Positions 9,799 to 18,247 of a stretch of 64,000 bases of DNA are shown in pieces (the first letter of the stretch is position 1; each line of letters starts with the position of its first letter). Source of the stretch: Pseudomonas moorei (GTDB lineage: Bacteria; Pseudomonadota; Gammaproteobacteria; Pseudomonadales; Pseudomonadaceae); assembly GCF_008801475.1 (NCBI RefSeq), contig NZ_VZPP01000005.1, positions 372,001 to 436,000 of the forward strand. The letters run 5' to 3'. A program made the position numbers and the translations under genes. The notes under the pieces are model-generated. The model saw nothing but the letters and a program-made list of their open reading frames with translations, had not been told where the DNA came from and did not search any database.

Positions 9799-10614
9799 TT
9801 AAATCTCTACAGGGGTGTCGGGATGGTTGCCCCATTCGCCCCAGGAGCCGGCGTAGCCTTTGACCCGCGGATAACCGAGGGACTTGGCCACCAGATAGGT
9901 GAAGCCAGAACGGTGGTGAGTCTGGCAGTGGGTAATCACTTCTTTATCTTTGCTGATCCCGAGTTGTTCGAGGATCTGCGGCATGTCGGTGCGGATACGC
10001 AGGTTGCGGGCTTTGTCCATGCCGGCGGTCCATTCGAAATTGACCGCGCCAGGAATGTGTCCGCCCTTGGCCGCCAGGACTTTCTCGCCGGAGTACTCCA
10101 GCGGCCCGCGCGCGTCCCAGATCGCCAGATCGGCAGCGCCGAGGCGGCATTGCAGGTATTCGCGGGTCGCGGTGGGTTCGTCATGCAGGGTCAATGCAAC
10201 CGGGCCGCCCGCAGGAGCGGGAACCTGGATCGACATGGGCAAGCCTTCTGCCAGCCAGGCCGTCAGGCCGCCGTCGATATAGTGGTATTTGCTGTGGCCG
10301 ATGACATCCAGAAGCCAGATAAAACGCCCGGCCCAACCGCCGCCTTCGTCGTCATAAACCACGTAGACCGCGTCGGGATTGTGCCCCAGTTCACCGAACA
10401 ACGCTTCGAGTGCCGCTTGCGGCGGCATCAGCCCGGGCGCCGGCGGCTGCCCGAGCTGTGTGCGTTTTGGATCGACAAACCGTGCACCGGGAATATGCCC
10501 TTCGGTGTAGCGGGCGCTGCTGGTCAGGTCCACCAGGATCAGATCACGGGCGTCGAGGCGAGGGAGCAAGTCGCTCGGTTCGATCACCAGCGGCAAGCCA
10601 GAGAAGTCAGACAT
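9799..10614 (-). CDS. rhdA: Thiosulfate sulfurtransferase (rhodanese) RhdA
   Basis: Two-domain rhodanese of 271 residues that moves sulfane sulfur from thiosulfate to acceptors such as cyanide. The active site is HCQTHHRSG with the catalytic cysteine at residue 230, the same number as Cys230 of Azotobacter vinelandii RhdA. The N-terminal domain (LILVDLTSSARYTEGHIPGA) is the inactive rhodanese repeat. The start at 10614 (MSDFSGLPLVIEP) is preferred to the in-frame start at 10632 because it gives the family N-terminus. It lies 42 bases after the HDOD gene and 18 bases before psd. Confidence 0.95.
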   Translation of the reverse strand: MSDFSGLPLVIEPSDLLPRLDARDLILVDLTSSARYTEGHIPGARFVDPKRTQLGQPPAPGLMPPQAALEALFGELGHNPDAVYVVYDDEGGGWAGRFIWLLDVIGHSKYHYIDGGLTAWLAEGLPMSIQVPAPAGGPVALTLHDEPTATREYLQCRLGAADLAIWDARGPLEYSGEKVLAAKGGHIPGAVNFEWTAGMDKARNLRIRTDMPQILEQLGISKDKEVITHCQTHHRSGFTYLVAKSLGYPRVKGYAGSWGEWGNHPDTPVEI

Positions 10615-10656
10615 GTGAGGTCTCCAGGGCACAAAAGGGAGGATTGTAGCGCAGCG

Positions 10657-12195
10657 CTATTGGCCGCGGCGGCTAAAGTTATGCAGCGCTTTCTCGATGC
10701 ACTGCGCTGTTTTGCCGAAGGCTTGCACGGTGATTTCCGAAAACGGCCCGCCGCCCTGATCGGCCACGACAATCATGATCACCCGACCATTGTTGACCAG
10801 CGAGCGCAGCAGAAGGTGTTCGCCGCTGAACTGCGCGCGCAGGCCATTGGGCAGCCGGGCTGAAAATTGCGCGTTGTTGGTCGGGTTGATTCGTACCTGG
10901 GCCTGTTGCGAAAGCAGGCGTTGCAACACGGTACTCTGGCTGACTGCGAAATTCATCGCCGCCACTTCCTTGGGCAACCCCGCCGTTTGGTGCACTCGCA
11001 GGTTGGCGTGGGTGCGATCGGCCATCAGGATCATGACGCGACGCATGCCGCACGCGACCAAGGCGTCCCGGGCAGCGATGGTCAAGTGCATGGCATTGGT
11101 GAAACGACTGGGCTCGAACAGCAGCTCGGCACATTGTTTACGCCATTTCGCCAGGTCTTCGGCGGTGGGGGCCGCCGCAGGCAACAAGCTGGCGTGGATG
11201 CGATTCATGCCCCACGGCCAGATCAGGGCTTCGGCGGGGTGCCAAAGGTCCGGCATGGCGTGATGGCGCGCGCTGTTGGCTGCCTGTTGGTGCAGTTGCT
11301 GTTGCACTTCGTCCATCGGTATCTGCAGGTAAAGGCTGGTCAGATACTGCCACCGCTCACTGTGCGGACTGTCCCAGGCCTGTTGCGCCGACAGCGCCAG
11401 GCCGTTGGACAGCAACACGGTGTTGGCCGGTTGATTGAGCCAGCGGCGCAGGGTCGGATCGTCATCGAGGCGGTTCTGTTGCCGCAATGGATGCTCGCTG
11501 TCGCGGGCAATGCGCAAAACCTTCACCAGCTCCCGTTGCTCGGTGAGCAGCAGGCGGTAGCCCTGCTGCACCCAGATCGGCAGGCGCCAGATGTCCGCCA
11601 GGGCCTGGCCGATTTCCAGCAGGCGTACGCCAAACAATTGCTTTTCGACTTTGCGCGCCGACTCGCCTTTATGGATGACCCGCAGTTCCCAGTCTTCAAG
11701 CAATTGCGGATGCGTGAGCGCCAATGGCCATAGCGGCGACAGAAACAGCAGGCTGCCCCAATGGATGTCCTGCCACAGGCGCGCCAGGCGACTGGCAAAA
11801 AAACCGTTGGCCTGTTGCGTGGCGTGCTGGCTGATCATCTGCAACTGACGCAGTGCTTTCGGAATATCGGCCTGAGGCAGTACAGGCAACCGGTCGAGCA
11901 GTTCTTCGGTGCGTTTGAGGCCGAGGCGATTGATCGCGACCTCAAGGTTTTCCGCCGGCTCGGTCATGCTGCCATGGGTGTGTCGGTTGGCTTCGCGAAT
12001 CACGCTCAAGGCCAGGGCCGGGCTTTCCTGCATCAATTCGGCGATGTCGCGCAACGAGCTGCGTTGGTCGCGAATGGCCCGCCAGACACGGTCGTGACTG
12101 GCTTGTGGAACCGGCAGGCGCACGCCATCGAGAAGCTTGACCCAGCCTTCGAGAGTGATCGGTTTTGGAGTTGGAACGTTCGTTTCGTTAGGCAT
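10657..12195 (-). CDS. HDOD domain-containing protein
   Basis: A 512-residue cytoplasmic protein. The region from about residue 25 to 230 matches the HDOD (metal-independent HD-related) domain, with DIAELMQESPALALSVIREAN and LEVAINRLGLKRTEELLDRL. HDOD proteins act in signalling and motility control in Pseudomonas, often without their own enzymatic residues. The C-terminal third (about 340–510) has a GAF-like look but no motif that I can name. The gene is divergent from motAB, with 166 bases between the two starts, and heads the leftward HDOD–rhdA–psd cluster. Specific function is unknown. Confidence 0.8.
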   Translation of the reverse strand: MPNETNVPTPKPITLEGWVKLLDGVRLPVPQASHDRVWRAIRDQRSSLRDIAELMQESPALALSVIREANRHTHGSMTEPAENLEVAINRLGLKRTEELLDRLPVLPQADIPKALRQLQMISQHATQQANGFFASRLARLWQDIHWGSLLFLSPLWPLALTHPQLLEDWELRVIHKGESARKVEKQLFGVRLLEIGQALADIWRLPIWVQQGYRLLLTEQRELVKVLRIARDSEHPLRQQNRLDDDPTLRRWLNQPANTVLLSNGLALSAQQAWDSPHSERWQYLTSLYLQIPMDEVQQQLHQQAANSARHHAMPDLWHPAEALIWPWGMNRIHASLLPAAAPTAEDLAKWRKQCAELLFEPSRFTNAMHLTIAARDALVACGMRRVMILMADRTHANLRVHQTAGLPKEVAAMNFAVSQSTVLQRLLSQQAQVRINPTNNAQFSARLPNGLRAQFSGEHLLLRSLVNNGRVIMIVVADQGGGPFSEITVQAFGKTAQCIEKALHNFSRRGQ

Positions 12196-12266
12196 GTCGG
12201 GAGGCGATCATCGTCAGCGTTAACTGTGCCCGGAGCGGGTCAAATTGGCTTTTCGCCTGAACTGGC

Positions 12267-12293
12267 TATAGTCTGGCGCAGTTTTGCCGATAA
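12267..12293 (+). promoter_or_regulatory. Sigma-28 (FliA) promoter for motAB
   Basis: TATAGTCT, 11 bases, then GCCGATAA: the -10 is a perfect match to the flagellar sigma-28 consensus, the spacer is exact, and the -35 matches TAAAGTTT at six of eight positions. It lies 69 bases before the motA start. Confidence 0.8.
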
Positions 12294-12361
12294 GTAGAAG
12301 AAGAGATTTTTTAACTTCCGAATATGACCTTGAACCCGACTCAGTAAGTGCTCTCCTACCT

Positions 12362-13213
12362 ATGGCTAAAATTATCGGCATCATCGTCGTATTCGCGAGC
12401 GTGCTCGGCGGATACGTGCTCTCCCACGGCAAAATTGCAGCCCTGATCCAGCCTTTCGAGGTGATGATCATCGGCGGCGCGGCCCTCGGTGCGTTCCTGC
12501 AGGCCAACCCAGGCTACATGACGATGCACGTGCTCAAGAAGTCCCTGAGCATGTTCAGTTCGCGTTTCAACCACGGCTTCTACCTTGAAGTGCTGGGCCT
12601 GATCTACGAGATCCTCAACAAGAGCCGCCGTGAAGGCATGATGGCGATCGAAGGTGACATCGAAGATGCCGCCGCGAGCCCGATCTTCGCCAAGTACCCG
12701 GCGGTCCTCAAGGATGAACGCATGACCGCGTTCATCTGCGATTACCTGCGCATCATGTCTTCCGGCAACATGGCTCCCCACGAGCTTGAAGGCCTGTTCG
12801 ACATGGAACTGTTCAGCCTCAAGGAAGACCTGGAGCATCCGTCCCACGCGGTGAACGGCATCGCCGACGCCATGCCCGGTTTCGGTATCGTCGCGGCGGT
12901 ACTGGGTATCGTGGTGACCATGGCGTCCCTGGGTGAAGGTGACCAGAAGTCCATCGGCCTGCACGTGGGTGCGGCACTGGTCGGTACCTTCTTCGGTATT
13001 CTCGCCGCCTACGGCTTCTTCGGCCCGCTGGCCCATTCCCTGGCCCACGATGCCAAGGAAGAACTGAACGTCTACGAAGCCATCAAGGCCTCGCTGGTCG
13101 CCTCGGCTTCCGGCATGCCGCCATCGCTGGCCGTGGAGTTCGGACGCAAGGTTCTGTACCCGGCGCACCGTCCTAGCTTCGCCGAGCTGGAACAAGCGGT
13201 TCGCGGTCGCTAA
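12362..13213 (+). CDS. motA: Flagellar motor stator protein MotA
   Basis: Proton-channel stator subunit of the flagellar motor, 283 residues. It has four membrane segments (about 4–21, 32–50, 170–192, 200–222) with a large cytoplasmic loop between the second and third. GFGIVAAVLGIVVTMASLG and GAALVGTFFGILAAYGFFGP are characteristic of MotA, including the conserved prolines. The start at 12362 (MAKIIGIIVVFASVLGG) is chosen over the in-frame 12284 start, which would add a non-family N-terminus and overlap the sigma-28 promoter. motB follows three bases after the stop. This is the motAB pair that sits beside rsgA in P. aeruginosa, as distinct from motCD. Confidence 0.96.
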   Translation: MAKIIGIIVVFASVLGGYVLSHGKIAALIQPFEVMIIGGAALGAFLQANPGYMTMHVLKKSLSMFSSRFNHGFYLEVLGLIYEILNKSRREGMMAIEGDIEDAAASPIFAKYPAVLKDERMTAFICDYLRIMSSGNMAPHELEGLFDMELFSLKEDLEHPSHAVNGIADAMPGFGIVAAVLGIVVTMASLGEGDQKSIGLHVGAALVGTFFGILAAYGFFGPLAHSLAHDAKEELNVYEAIKASLVASASGMPPSLAVEFGRKVLYPAHRPSFAELEQAVRGR

Positions 13214-13216
13214 GTC

Positions 13217-14293
13217 ATGGAGAACAATCAGCCGATAATCATCAAGCGCGTCAAGCGCTACGCCGGTGGGCATCACGGGGGCGCCTGGAAAATCGCCTTC
13301 GCCGACTTCGCCACGGCGATGATGGCGTTCTTCCTGGTGTTGTGGCTGTTGTCCACGGCAACACCGGAGCAGAAGATCGCCATCGCCGGTTACTTCAAGG
13401 ACCCGATCGGCTTCTCCGAAAGCGGCACGCCATACATCATCGATCTGGGCGGCACGCCGACCCTGGCGCCGGAAAAAACCCTCAACCCCGAGGTGAAGTC
13501 CCAGCCGCAGCCGGACAAAATCACTGTCGATACCGATCAGGTCGAAGGCATGGCCGAGATGGTCGAGAAGGAACGTCTCGAACTGTTGCTGCAAGAGCTG
13601 CAGAACAAGGTCGAAGAGAATCCGCAGCTGCAGAAATTCAAAGACCAGATCATGTTCGAGATCACCCCGGACGGTTTGCGCATCCAGATCGTGGATGCCG
13701 AAAACCGGCCGATGTTCGACTCGGGCTCAGCCCGTCTGAAGCCGTATTTCGAAGATATCCTGCTGGCCATGGCTGACACGATCAAAGCGGTACCGAACAA
13801 GATCAGCATCAGCGGCCACACCGATGCCAAGCCGTACACCGGCACCGGCGATTTCGGTAACTGGGAGCTCTCGGCCAACCGTGCCAACGCCGCTCGCCGT
13901 GCGCTGGTCGCGGGCAGCTATCCGGATCAGCAAGTGGCGCGTGTCGTGGGTTACGCCTCATCGGCGCTGTTTGATCGTGAACATCCGTTCAACCCGGTCA
14001 ATCGCCGTATCGACATCATCGTGCTGACCAAGAAAGCCCAGCGTGCCATCGAAGGCTCGCAAGGTGCCGAGCCTGCACCTGATGCGCCGCAAGGTTCGAC
14101 GGCACCCGACGCCGCACCGGCCACGCCAACCGACCCGAATGCGTTGCCGGCGGACAAGGAACCGCTCCCGGCGCATGAGCTTCGCCAGCGACTGAACCTG
14201 TTTGATGATCCGGCGCCGAAACCGCCGGTGCCCGGGAGTGCGGCACCAGCCTCTGCCCCCGCCATTGCGCCGGCCCCCGCGCCGAAGCAGTGA
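13217..14293 (+). CDS. motB: Flagellar motor stator protein MotB
   Basis: Peptidoglycan-anchored stator partner of MotA, 358 residues. A single membrane helix (about 28–48) carries the essential proton-binding Asp30 in AFADFATAMMAFFLVLWLL. A plug and linker region follows, then an OmpA-type peptidoglycan-binding domain (SGHTDAKPY, NWELSANRANAARRAL, NRRIDIIV). Residues after about 275 form an Ala/Pro-rich tail that is longer than in E. coli. It is transcribed with motA (3-base gap) and closed by a strong terminator. Confidence 0.96.
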   Translation: MENNQPIIIKRVKRYAGGHHGGAWKIAFADFATAMMAFFLVLWLLSTATPEQKIAIAGYFKDPIGFSESGTPYIIDLGGTPTLAPEKTLNPEVKSQPQPDKITVDTDQVEGMAEMVEKERLELLLQELQNKVEENPQLQKFKDQIMFEITPDGLRIQIVDAENRPMFDSGSARLKPYFEDILLAMADTIKAVPNKISISGHTDAKPYTGTGDFGNWELSANRANAARRALVAGSYPDQQVARVVGYASSALFDREHPFNPVNRRIDIIVLTKKAQRAIEGSQGAEPAPDAPQGSTAPDAAPATPTDPNALPADKEPLPAHELRQRLNLFDDPAPKPPVPGSAAPASAPAIAPAPAPKQ

Positions 14294-14296
14294 CCC

Positions 14297-14331
14297 AAAA
14301 AAAAGGCCGACATCACAGTCGGCCTTTTTTG
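14297..14331 (+). terminator. Bidirectional terminator between motB and the TIR gene
   Basis: An A-run, then GGCCGAC–6-base loop–GTCGGCC, then TTTTTT. It serves motB and, on the other strand, the leftward TIR–caspase unit, whose last stop is at 14343. Confidence 0.88.
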
Positions 14332-14342
14332 TGGGCGTGATT

Positions 14343-14834
14343 TCAGAAGCCGCGGGAGATTCTGGATTTGAGGTCACTGTGGAAACGGTCGGCGTTCGCC
14401 CTGTTGGCATTGCGCATGGAATCGCTGCCAGTGACCGAATCCAGCGCCATCGAGCGTTTGAGTGTCACTTCATTGCGATAGGCATCAATGAAAAAGTCGA
14501 TGTCCTGTTCACGCGTCAGTTTCGGCCATTTATCGAGGTACAGCGGCAGTTCTGTCGGTCCGGTCTTGAACGAGCAGATACGCCGGTTGGTAATAGTCGC
14601 CTCGCCGATTTCGAACGGCACCCACCATGACAACGCCGTCTTTTCCGACACCACCGCCAGCAGGTGCGTGCACTCACTGATGTTGCGAGTGATCACTCCG
14701 GTAATGTCATCGGTGGTCTGGGATTCTGGGTCCAGTACATCGAGGTAGGTCTTGATATTGGCCTGCATCAGACGGCTGTTGATGTTCATCGCATAGGGGC
14801 GGTCCATATGGCGGTAGCTGATAAACACAGGCAT
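14343..14834 (-). CDS. TIR domain protein (TIR_2-like), third gene of TIR–caspase unit
   Basis: A 163-residue protein. Residues 1–100 form a TIR domain: MPVFISYRHMDRPYAMNI (strand A, box 1), the IKTYLDVLD strand, CTHLLAVVSE, and SWWVPFEIGEA, where Glu75 is at the position of the catalytic glutamate of NAD-cleaving TIRs. The C-terminal about 60 residues are helical and unassigned. Its start overlaps the stop of the caspase gene by one base (TGATG on the coding strand), so the two are translationally coupled. Family knowledge: bacterial TIRs cleave NAD or make cyclic ADP-ribose-type signals in antiphage defence. Whether this one is a second sensor/signal maker or an NADase effector cannot be told from sequence. 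Confidence 0.85.
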   Translation of the reverse strand: MPVFISYRHMDRPYAMNINSRLMQANIKTYLDVLDPESQTTDDITGVITRNISECTHLLAVVSEKTALSWWVPFEIGEATITNRRICSFKTGPTELPLYLDKWPKLTREQDIDFFIDAYRNEVTLKRSMALDSVTGSDSMRNANRANADRFHSDLKSRISRGF

Positions 14835-15793
14835 CAGAAGTGTCCTTTGATCGCGAGTTCACGGTAATAGGCGCCGAGGGCGGTGAGGCGACAGCCGGTG
14901 GAGTGAATGGCGGCGTAATACATGTGTTCGGCGTCCACCGGTTCGATCAGGCTGTGGCGGTTGCACTTTTGCAGTTGGGCGAAGACTTCGCCGTGCTCTG
15001 GATTGAATTCAGGCTCGGTGGGCTCGAAGCTGGGGGCGAGGGGGTAGACCGACTCCGCCTCGGGGAACCACTCGGGCAGTTTGCGCAGTATTTCCTTGGG
15101 GATCAGTGGCGAAACTTCGCGCAATGAAATGAACTGCGAGACATTGGTCTTGAACACAGGCCGCTGCTCCCAGGCGTCGAGGGCGTTGTCGACGAATGAA
15201 TAGAGGCTGCCGGGGGTTATTTTGCCGAGGATGTTCGCGGCACCGCCATGTAATGCCTGAAGCAGCAAACCGGTGAAGACTCCGTGACCGGCGCCTTCCA
15301 TCGCCGGCTGTTCCTTTTTGCATGCCGTCAGAATGGTCATGCCCTCGCCAATCACGCTGCCTTCGCTGCGCAATACGCGTGTTTCGCCGGCCGACCCGCC
15401 CTGGCAGCAGTCGAGAATGATCATCTTGTTTTTGATTTTCGTGGCTTTGCTCGCCCAGTTCAGGATGTCGCTGATCCGGATGCCGTCCTTCGCGGATTTG
15501 TAATCCTGAGGAATCAGCATGCCTTCGTCGGTATCGAGGTCGAAACTGCCGTGGCCGGCGAAATACAGCAGCGCGACATTGCAGTCACCGGAGAACAGTT
15601 CGCGGATCTGGTCTTCGAGCTTTTCGCGACTCAAGTAGTCTTCGGCGGAGGTGAGCACGATGTTCTTGAAGTTCGGATCTCCATTGGCGTCGGTCTTCAA
15701 CACCGAGGCCATGGCCATGGCGTCGTTGTTGCAGCCACTCAGCTGGGACACATGGGTGTAGTTGTTAATGCCGATAAACAGTCCCTTGCGCAT
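14834..15793 (-). CDS. Caspase-like (C14) protease, putative Thoeris effector
   Basis: A 319-residue caspase/metacaspase-fold protease. The p20-like part (residues 1–190) starts RKGLFIGINNYTHVSQLSGC. It has the histidine motif LLYFAGHGS (His81) and the cysteine motif ILDCCQGG (Cys130 in the DxCxGG position), followed by MTILTACKKEQPAMEG and GHGVFTGLLLQAL, both typical of the family. The C-terminal about 110 residues are unassigned and could be a ligand-sensing or regulatory region. The start at 15793 is chosen because the protein fold begins there; the open frame upstream overlaps the first TIR gene. It is flanked by TIR genes on both sides, 2 bases from one and overlapping the other, which matches the TIR–caspase pairing reported as type IV Thoeris. 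There a TIR-made cyclic ADP-ribose isomer switches on an indiscriminate protease. That role is inference here. Confidence 0.88.
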   Translation of the reverse strand: MRKGLFIGINNYTHVSQLSGCNNDAMAMASVLKTDANGDPNFKNIVLTSAEDYLSREKLEDQIRELFSGDCNVALLYFAGHGSFDLDTDEGMLIPQDYKSAKDGIRISDILNWASKATKIKNKMIILDCCQGGSAGETRVLRSEGSVIGEGMTILTACKKEQPAMEGAGHGVFTGLLLQALHGGAANILGKITPGSLYSFVDNALDAWEQRPVFKTNVSQFISLREVSPLIPKEILRKLPEWFPEAESVYPLAPSFEPTEPEFNPEHGEVFAQLQKCNRHSLIEPVDAEHMYYAAIHSTGCRLTALGAYYRELAIKGHF

Positions 15794-15795
15794 GG

Positions 15796-16203
15796 TTACA
15801 CCGCCGTGTGCTGGCGAATGGCACTGACGATGCTGTTGGTGTTCCACGCACACTCGGCATGTGCGGCGTCCCGTACCACCGTCGAAATACGCTCGGCGCC
15901 GAAGGGTTTGATCGCGATGATCACCTTGCCCATGCGCTTGGCGATTTCGATCTCTTTGTTGATCCACTTGCTATAGGCCGAATACATCCCGGCCATGATC
16001 AGCACCGCCGAACAAGGGCGGATTTTGTTTTCAATGGCCAGCTCAAGTTGCTTGTCGGTTTGTGCGCCAACGATTGGGTTGTGTGGGGGGACTGAAAAGT
16101 TCTTGAAGGTGAAGGTCGGGTGCGCGGTGAGCAGTTTTATCAGTCTGTCGTGGGCATCGGAGTAGTTCCACGAATGGCTGATGAACAGGTGGTAGGTTTG
16201 CAT
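15796..16203 (-). CDS. ThsB-like TIR protein, first gene of TIR–caspase unit
   Basis: A 135-residue single-domain protein. The start YHLFISHSWNYSDAHDRLIKLL, the FSVPPHNPI segment and SKWINKEIEIAKRMGKVIIAI are the hallmarks of the ThsB-type (DUF1863/MTH538-like) TIR family used by Thoeris antiphage systems. Glu84 in WINKEIEIA is the expected catalytic glutamate. By family knowledge, such proteins respond to phage infection and turn NAD into a cyclic ADP-ribose-type messenger. GAGGG precedes the start, and the caspase gene begins 2 bases after the stop. A candidate promoter lies about 40 bases upstream. Assignment to the TIR family is strong; the exact product is unknown. Confidence 0.87.
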   Translation of the reverse strand: MQTYHLFISHSWNYSDAHDRLIKLLTAHPTFTFKNFSVPPHNPIVGAQTDKQLELAIENKIRPCSAVLIMAGMYSAYSKWINKEIEIAKRMGKVIIAIKPFGAERISTVVRDAAHAECAWNTNSIVSAIRQHTAV

Positions 16204-16242
16204 GGGTGTCCCTCGGTGTCGCCTGAATGCGAAGAGGGCTCG

Positions 16243-16270
16243 AATGTATGCAATTGAGGAGCGCTAACAA
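16243..16270 (-). promoter_or_regulatory. Candidate sigma-70 promoter of the TIR–caspase unit
   Basis: On the minus strand TTGTTA, 16 bases, TACATT, ending 39 bases before the first TIR start. Moderate match to consensus. Confidence 0.4.
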
Positions 16271-16373
16271 GGCTTGCGCGGCGAATCAGAAATGTCCTGC
16301 AAGTGCTTGGATGGGCGTCTTACAGAGGCGTCTGACGTGTAAGGCGAATGGGTATTTGTAGGCGGGAACGAGC

Positions 16374-16405
16374 GACCGCCCACCCCTCGTGGGGGCAGGG
16401 CGGTC
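16374..16405. terminator. Long hairpin after rsgA
   Basis: GACCGCCC / GGGCGGTC outer stem enclosing a CCCC–TCGT–GGGG inner stem, 10 bases beyond the rsgA stop. There is no T-run on the rsgA side, so it is an uncertain terminator. Confidence 0.4.
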
Positions 16406-16414
16406 GACGTCTGT

Positions 16415-17446
16415 TTAGTAGCCGTTTTCCGGCAGGCTGGCGATGATCGAGCGGTAGCTGTTCATTCGTTGTTGCTGCACGCGGCCATCTTCCAGGGCCT
16501 TGAGCAGGGCGCATCCCGGCTCGCGGTCGTGCTTGCAGTCTCGGAAGCGGCAGGTGCCGAGCAGGTCGTTGAACTCGATGAAACCGGCTTCGACATCGGC
16601 ACGGCTGACATGGCCAAGGCCGAATTCACGGATGCCGGGGGAGTCGATCAACTCACCGCCACCGGGGAAGTGGAACAGTCGAGCGGTAGTGGTGGTGTGC
16701 GTGCCCTGGCCGGACAGCTCGGACAGCGGGCCGACGCGGGTTTCGACGTTGGGCAGCAGGCTGTTGACCAGCGATGACTTGCCGACACCGGACTGGCCGA
16801 CGAACACGCTGATGCGACCGTCCAATTGCTGCTGAAGTTGTTCCATGCCGTTGCCATGGTGCGCCGACACTTCCAGTACCGGGTAACCCAGCGTGCGGTA
16901 AACCGCGAGCAAGGCGTTCAGCGCCGGGGCGTTGTGCTCGTCGATCAGGTCGAATTTGTTCAACAACAGCAGCGGCTTGATGCCGGCATGCTCGGCCGCG
17001 ACCAGATAGCGGTCGATCAGATTGGCATGGGGCTCGGGCAGCGGAGCGAAGACGATCACGATCATGTCGACGTTGGCGGCGACCGGCTTGAGCTGGCCAC
17101 GGCTGTCCGGACGGCAGAGTTCGGTGTTGCGTGGCAATTGCGCCACGATCACGCCGATGCCCTGATTGCCGGCACGCCAGACCACTCGGTCGCCGGTCAC
17201 CAGCGCCGGCAGGTTGGCGCGCAGGTGGCAACGGAAAACCTCACCGGCCTGTTCGCCATCCACAGCCTCGACTTCGACTTGCACGCCGAAGTGCGCGATC
17301 ACCAGGCCGTGCTGTTCCGGGCCCAGATCGCCGCCCTCAAGTGCCTCGACAGCCGAGGACTCGCGTTTGGCGGCGCGGGCAGCGCGTTCGCCCTGAATCT
17401 TTTCGATGCGCCAGTTTTGACGACGATTGAGTTGGCGTTTGGCCAT
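16415..17446 (-). CDS. rsgA: Ribosome small-subunit-dependent GTPase A
   Basis: Late 30S ribosome assembly GTPase, 343 residues, circularly permuted. The order is a basic N-terminus ([18 protein letters not shown]), an OB-fold (about 45–125), then G4 [11 protein letters not shown]1 [18 protein letters not shown] and G3 [12 protein letters not shown]. Last comes the zinc-binding segment [14 protein letters not shown]. All motifs are intact. It is divergent from orn, as in other pseudomonads. In P. aeruginosa it lies directly beside motB; here the TIR–caspase unit intervenes. Confidence 0.96.
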   Translation of the reverse strand: MAKRQLNRRQNWRIEKIQGERAARAAKRESSAVEALEGGDLGPEQHGLVIAHFGVQVEVEAVDGEQAGEVFRCHLRANLPALVTGDRVVWRAGNQGIGVIVAQLPRNTELCRPDSRGQLKPVAANVDMIVIVFAPLPEPHANLIDRYLVAAEHAGIKPLLLLNKFDLIDEHNAPALNALLAVYRTLGYPVLEVSAHHGNGMEQLQQQLDGRISVFVGQSGVGKSSLVNSLLPNVETRVGPLSELSGQGTHTTTTARLFHFPGGGELIDSPGIREFGLGHVSRADVEAGFIEFNDLLGTCRFRDCKHDREPGCALLKALEDGRVQQQRMNSYRSIIASLPENGY

Positions 17447-17553
17447 GGGTGTTCCGTATCAATAATGCAGCGATTAGGTAAAACGGCCGCGAGTTTAGCA
17501 CGCCCGGCCACCGGCCTAGGCTAAACTGCGCAGCATTGCCTAGGAGCCGACAC

Positions 17554-18096
17554 ATGCAAAACCCGCAGAATCTGATCTGGATCGACCTGGAAATGACCGG
17601 TCTGAACCCTGATACCGACGTCATCATCGAAATGGCCACCATCGTCACCGACAGTGATCTGAACACGCTGGCTGAAGGTCCGGTGATCGCCATCCATCAC
17701 AGCGACGAAGTCCTCGCCTGCATGGACGAGTGGAACACCCGTCAACACGGCGGTTCCGGGCTGACCCAGCGCGTGCGCGAGAGCCGCATCAGCATGGCCG
17801 AAGCCGAAGCCGAAACCATCGCGTTCCTCGAGAAGTGGGTGCCGAAAGGCAAGTCGCCGATCTGCGGCAACAGCATCTGCCAGGACCGTCGCTTCCTTTA
17901 TACCCACATGAAATCCCTGGAAAGCTATTTCCATTACCGCAACCTCGACGTGTCCACGCTCAAAGAGCTGGCCGCGCGCTGGGCGCCGGACGTGCGTGAC
18001 AGCTTCAAGAAAGGCAGCACCCACCTGGCCCTGGACGATATTCGCGAGTCCATCGCCGAGTTGCAGCACTACCGCAAGCATTTCATCAAGGCCTGA
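17554..18096 (+). CDS. orn: Oligoribonuclease
   Basis: 3'-to-5' exoribonuclease that degrades the shortest RNAs and pGpG, the linear product of c-di-GMP turnover; 180 residues. DEDDh exonuclease motifs: WIDLEMTGL (Asp, Glu), [11 protein letters not shown] (Asp) and THLALDDI (His, Asp). The start at 17554 is chosen for TAGGAG 13 bases upstream and the family N-terminus [16 protein letters not shown]; an in-frame start at 17536 lacks a ribosome site. It is divergent from rsgA, with 107 bases between the starts. Confidence 0.96.
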   Translation: MQNPQNLIWIDLEMTGLNPDTDVIIEMATIVTDSDLNTLAEGPVIAIHHSDEVLACMDEWNTRQHGGSGLTQRVRESRISMAEAEAETIAFLEKWVPKGKSPICGNSICQDRRFLYTHMKSLESYFHYRNLDVSTLKELAARWAPDVRDSFKKGSTHLALDDIRESIAELQHYRKHFIKA

Positions 18097-18112
18097 GCCT
18101 TAAACCCGATCT

Positions 18113-18177
18113 ATAGGAGCTGGCTTGCCAGTGAGGGGCCCTTGAGGACGCCTTCGCCGGCAAGCCGGCTCCTACAG
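18113..18177. repeat. REP doublet, GGCTTGCC type
   Basis: Arms TAGGAGCTGGCTTGCCAGTG and CGCCGGCAAGCCGGCTCCTA are inverted. The core differs from the GAGCGAGC class found at most other sites in the window. Confidence 0.8.
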
Positions 18178-18247
18178 AGAGTTGCGCCCTCTTTTGGTGC
18201 TTGGGTGAAGTCAGTAGACTGCGCGCCTTTCTGCAAGGACCGCCACC

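Noticed and set aside
12272..12288. A sigma-54-like TGGCGCAGTTTTGCC before motA
   Set aside because: The GG and GC are only 9 bases apart, which sigma-54 does not tolerate well; the overlapping sigma-28 match is far better.
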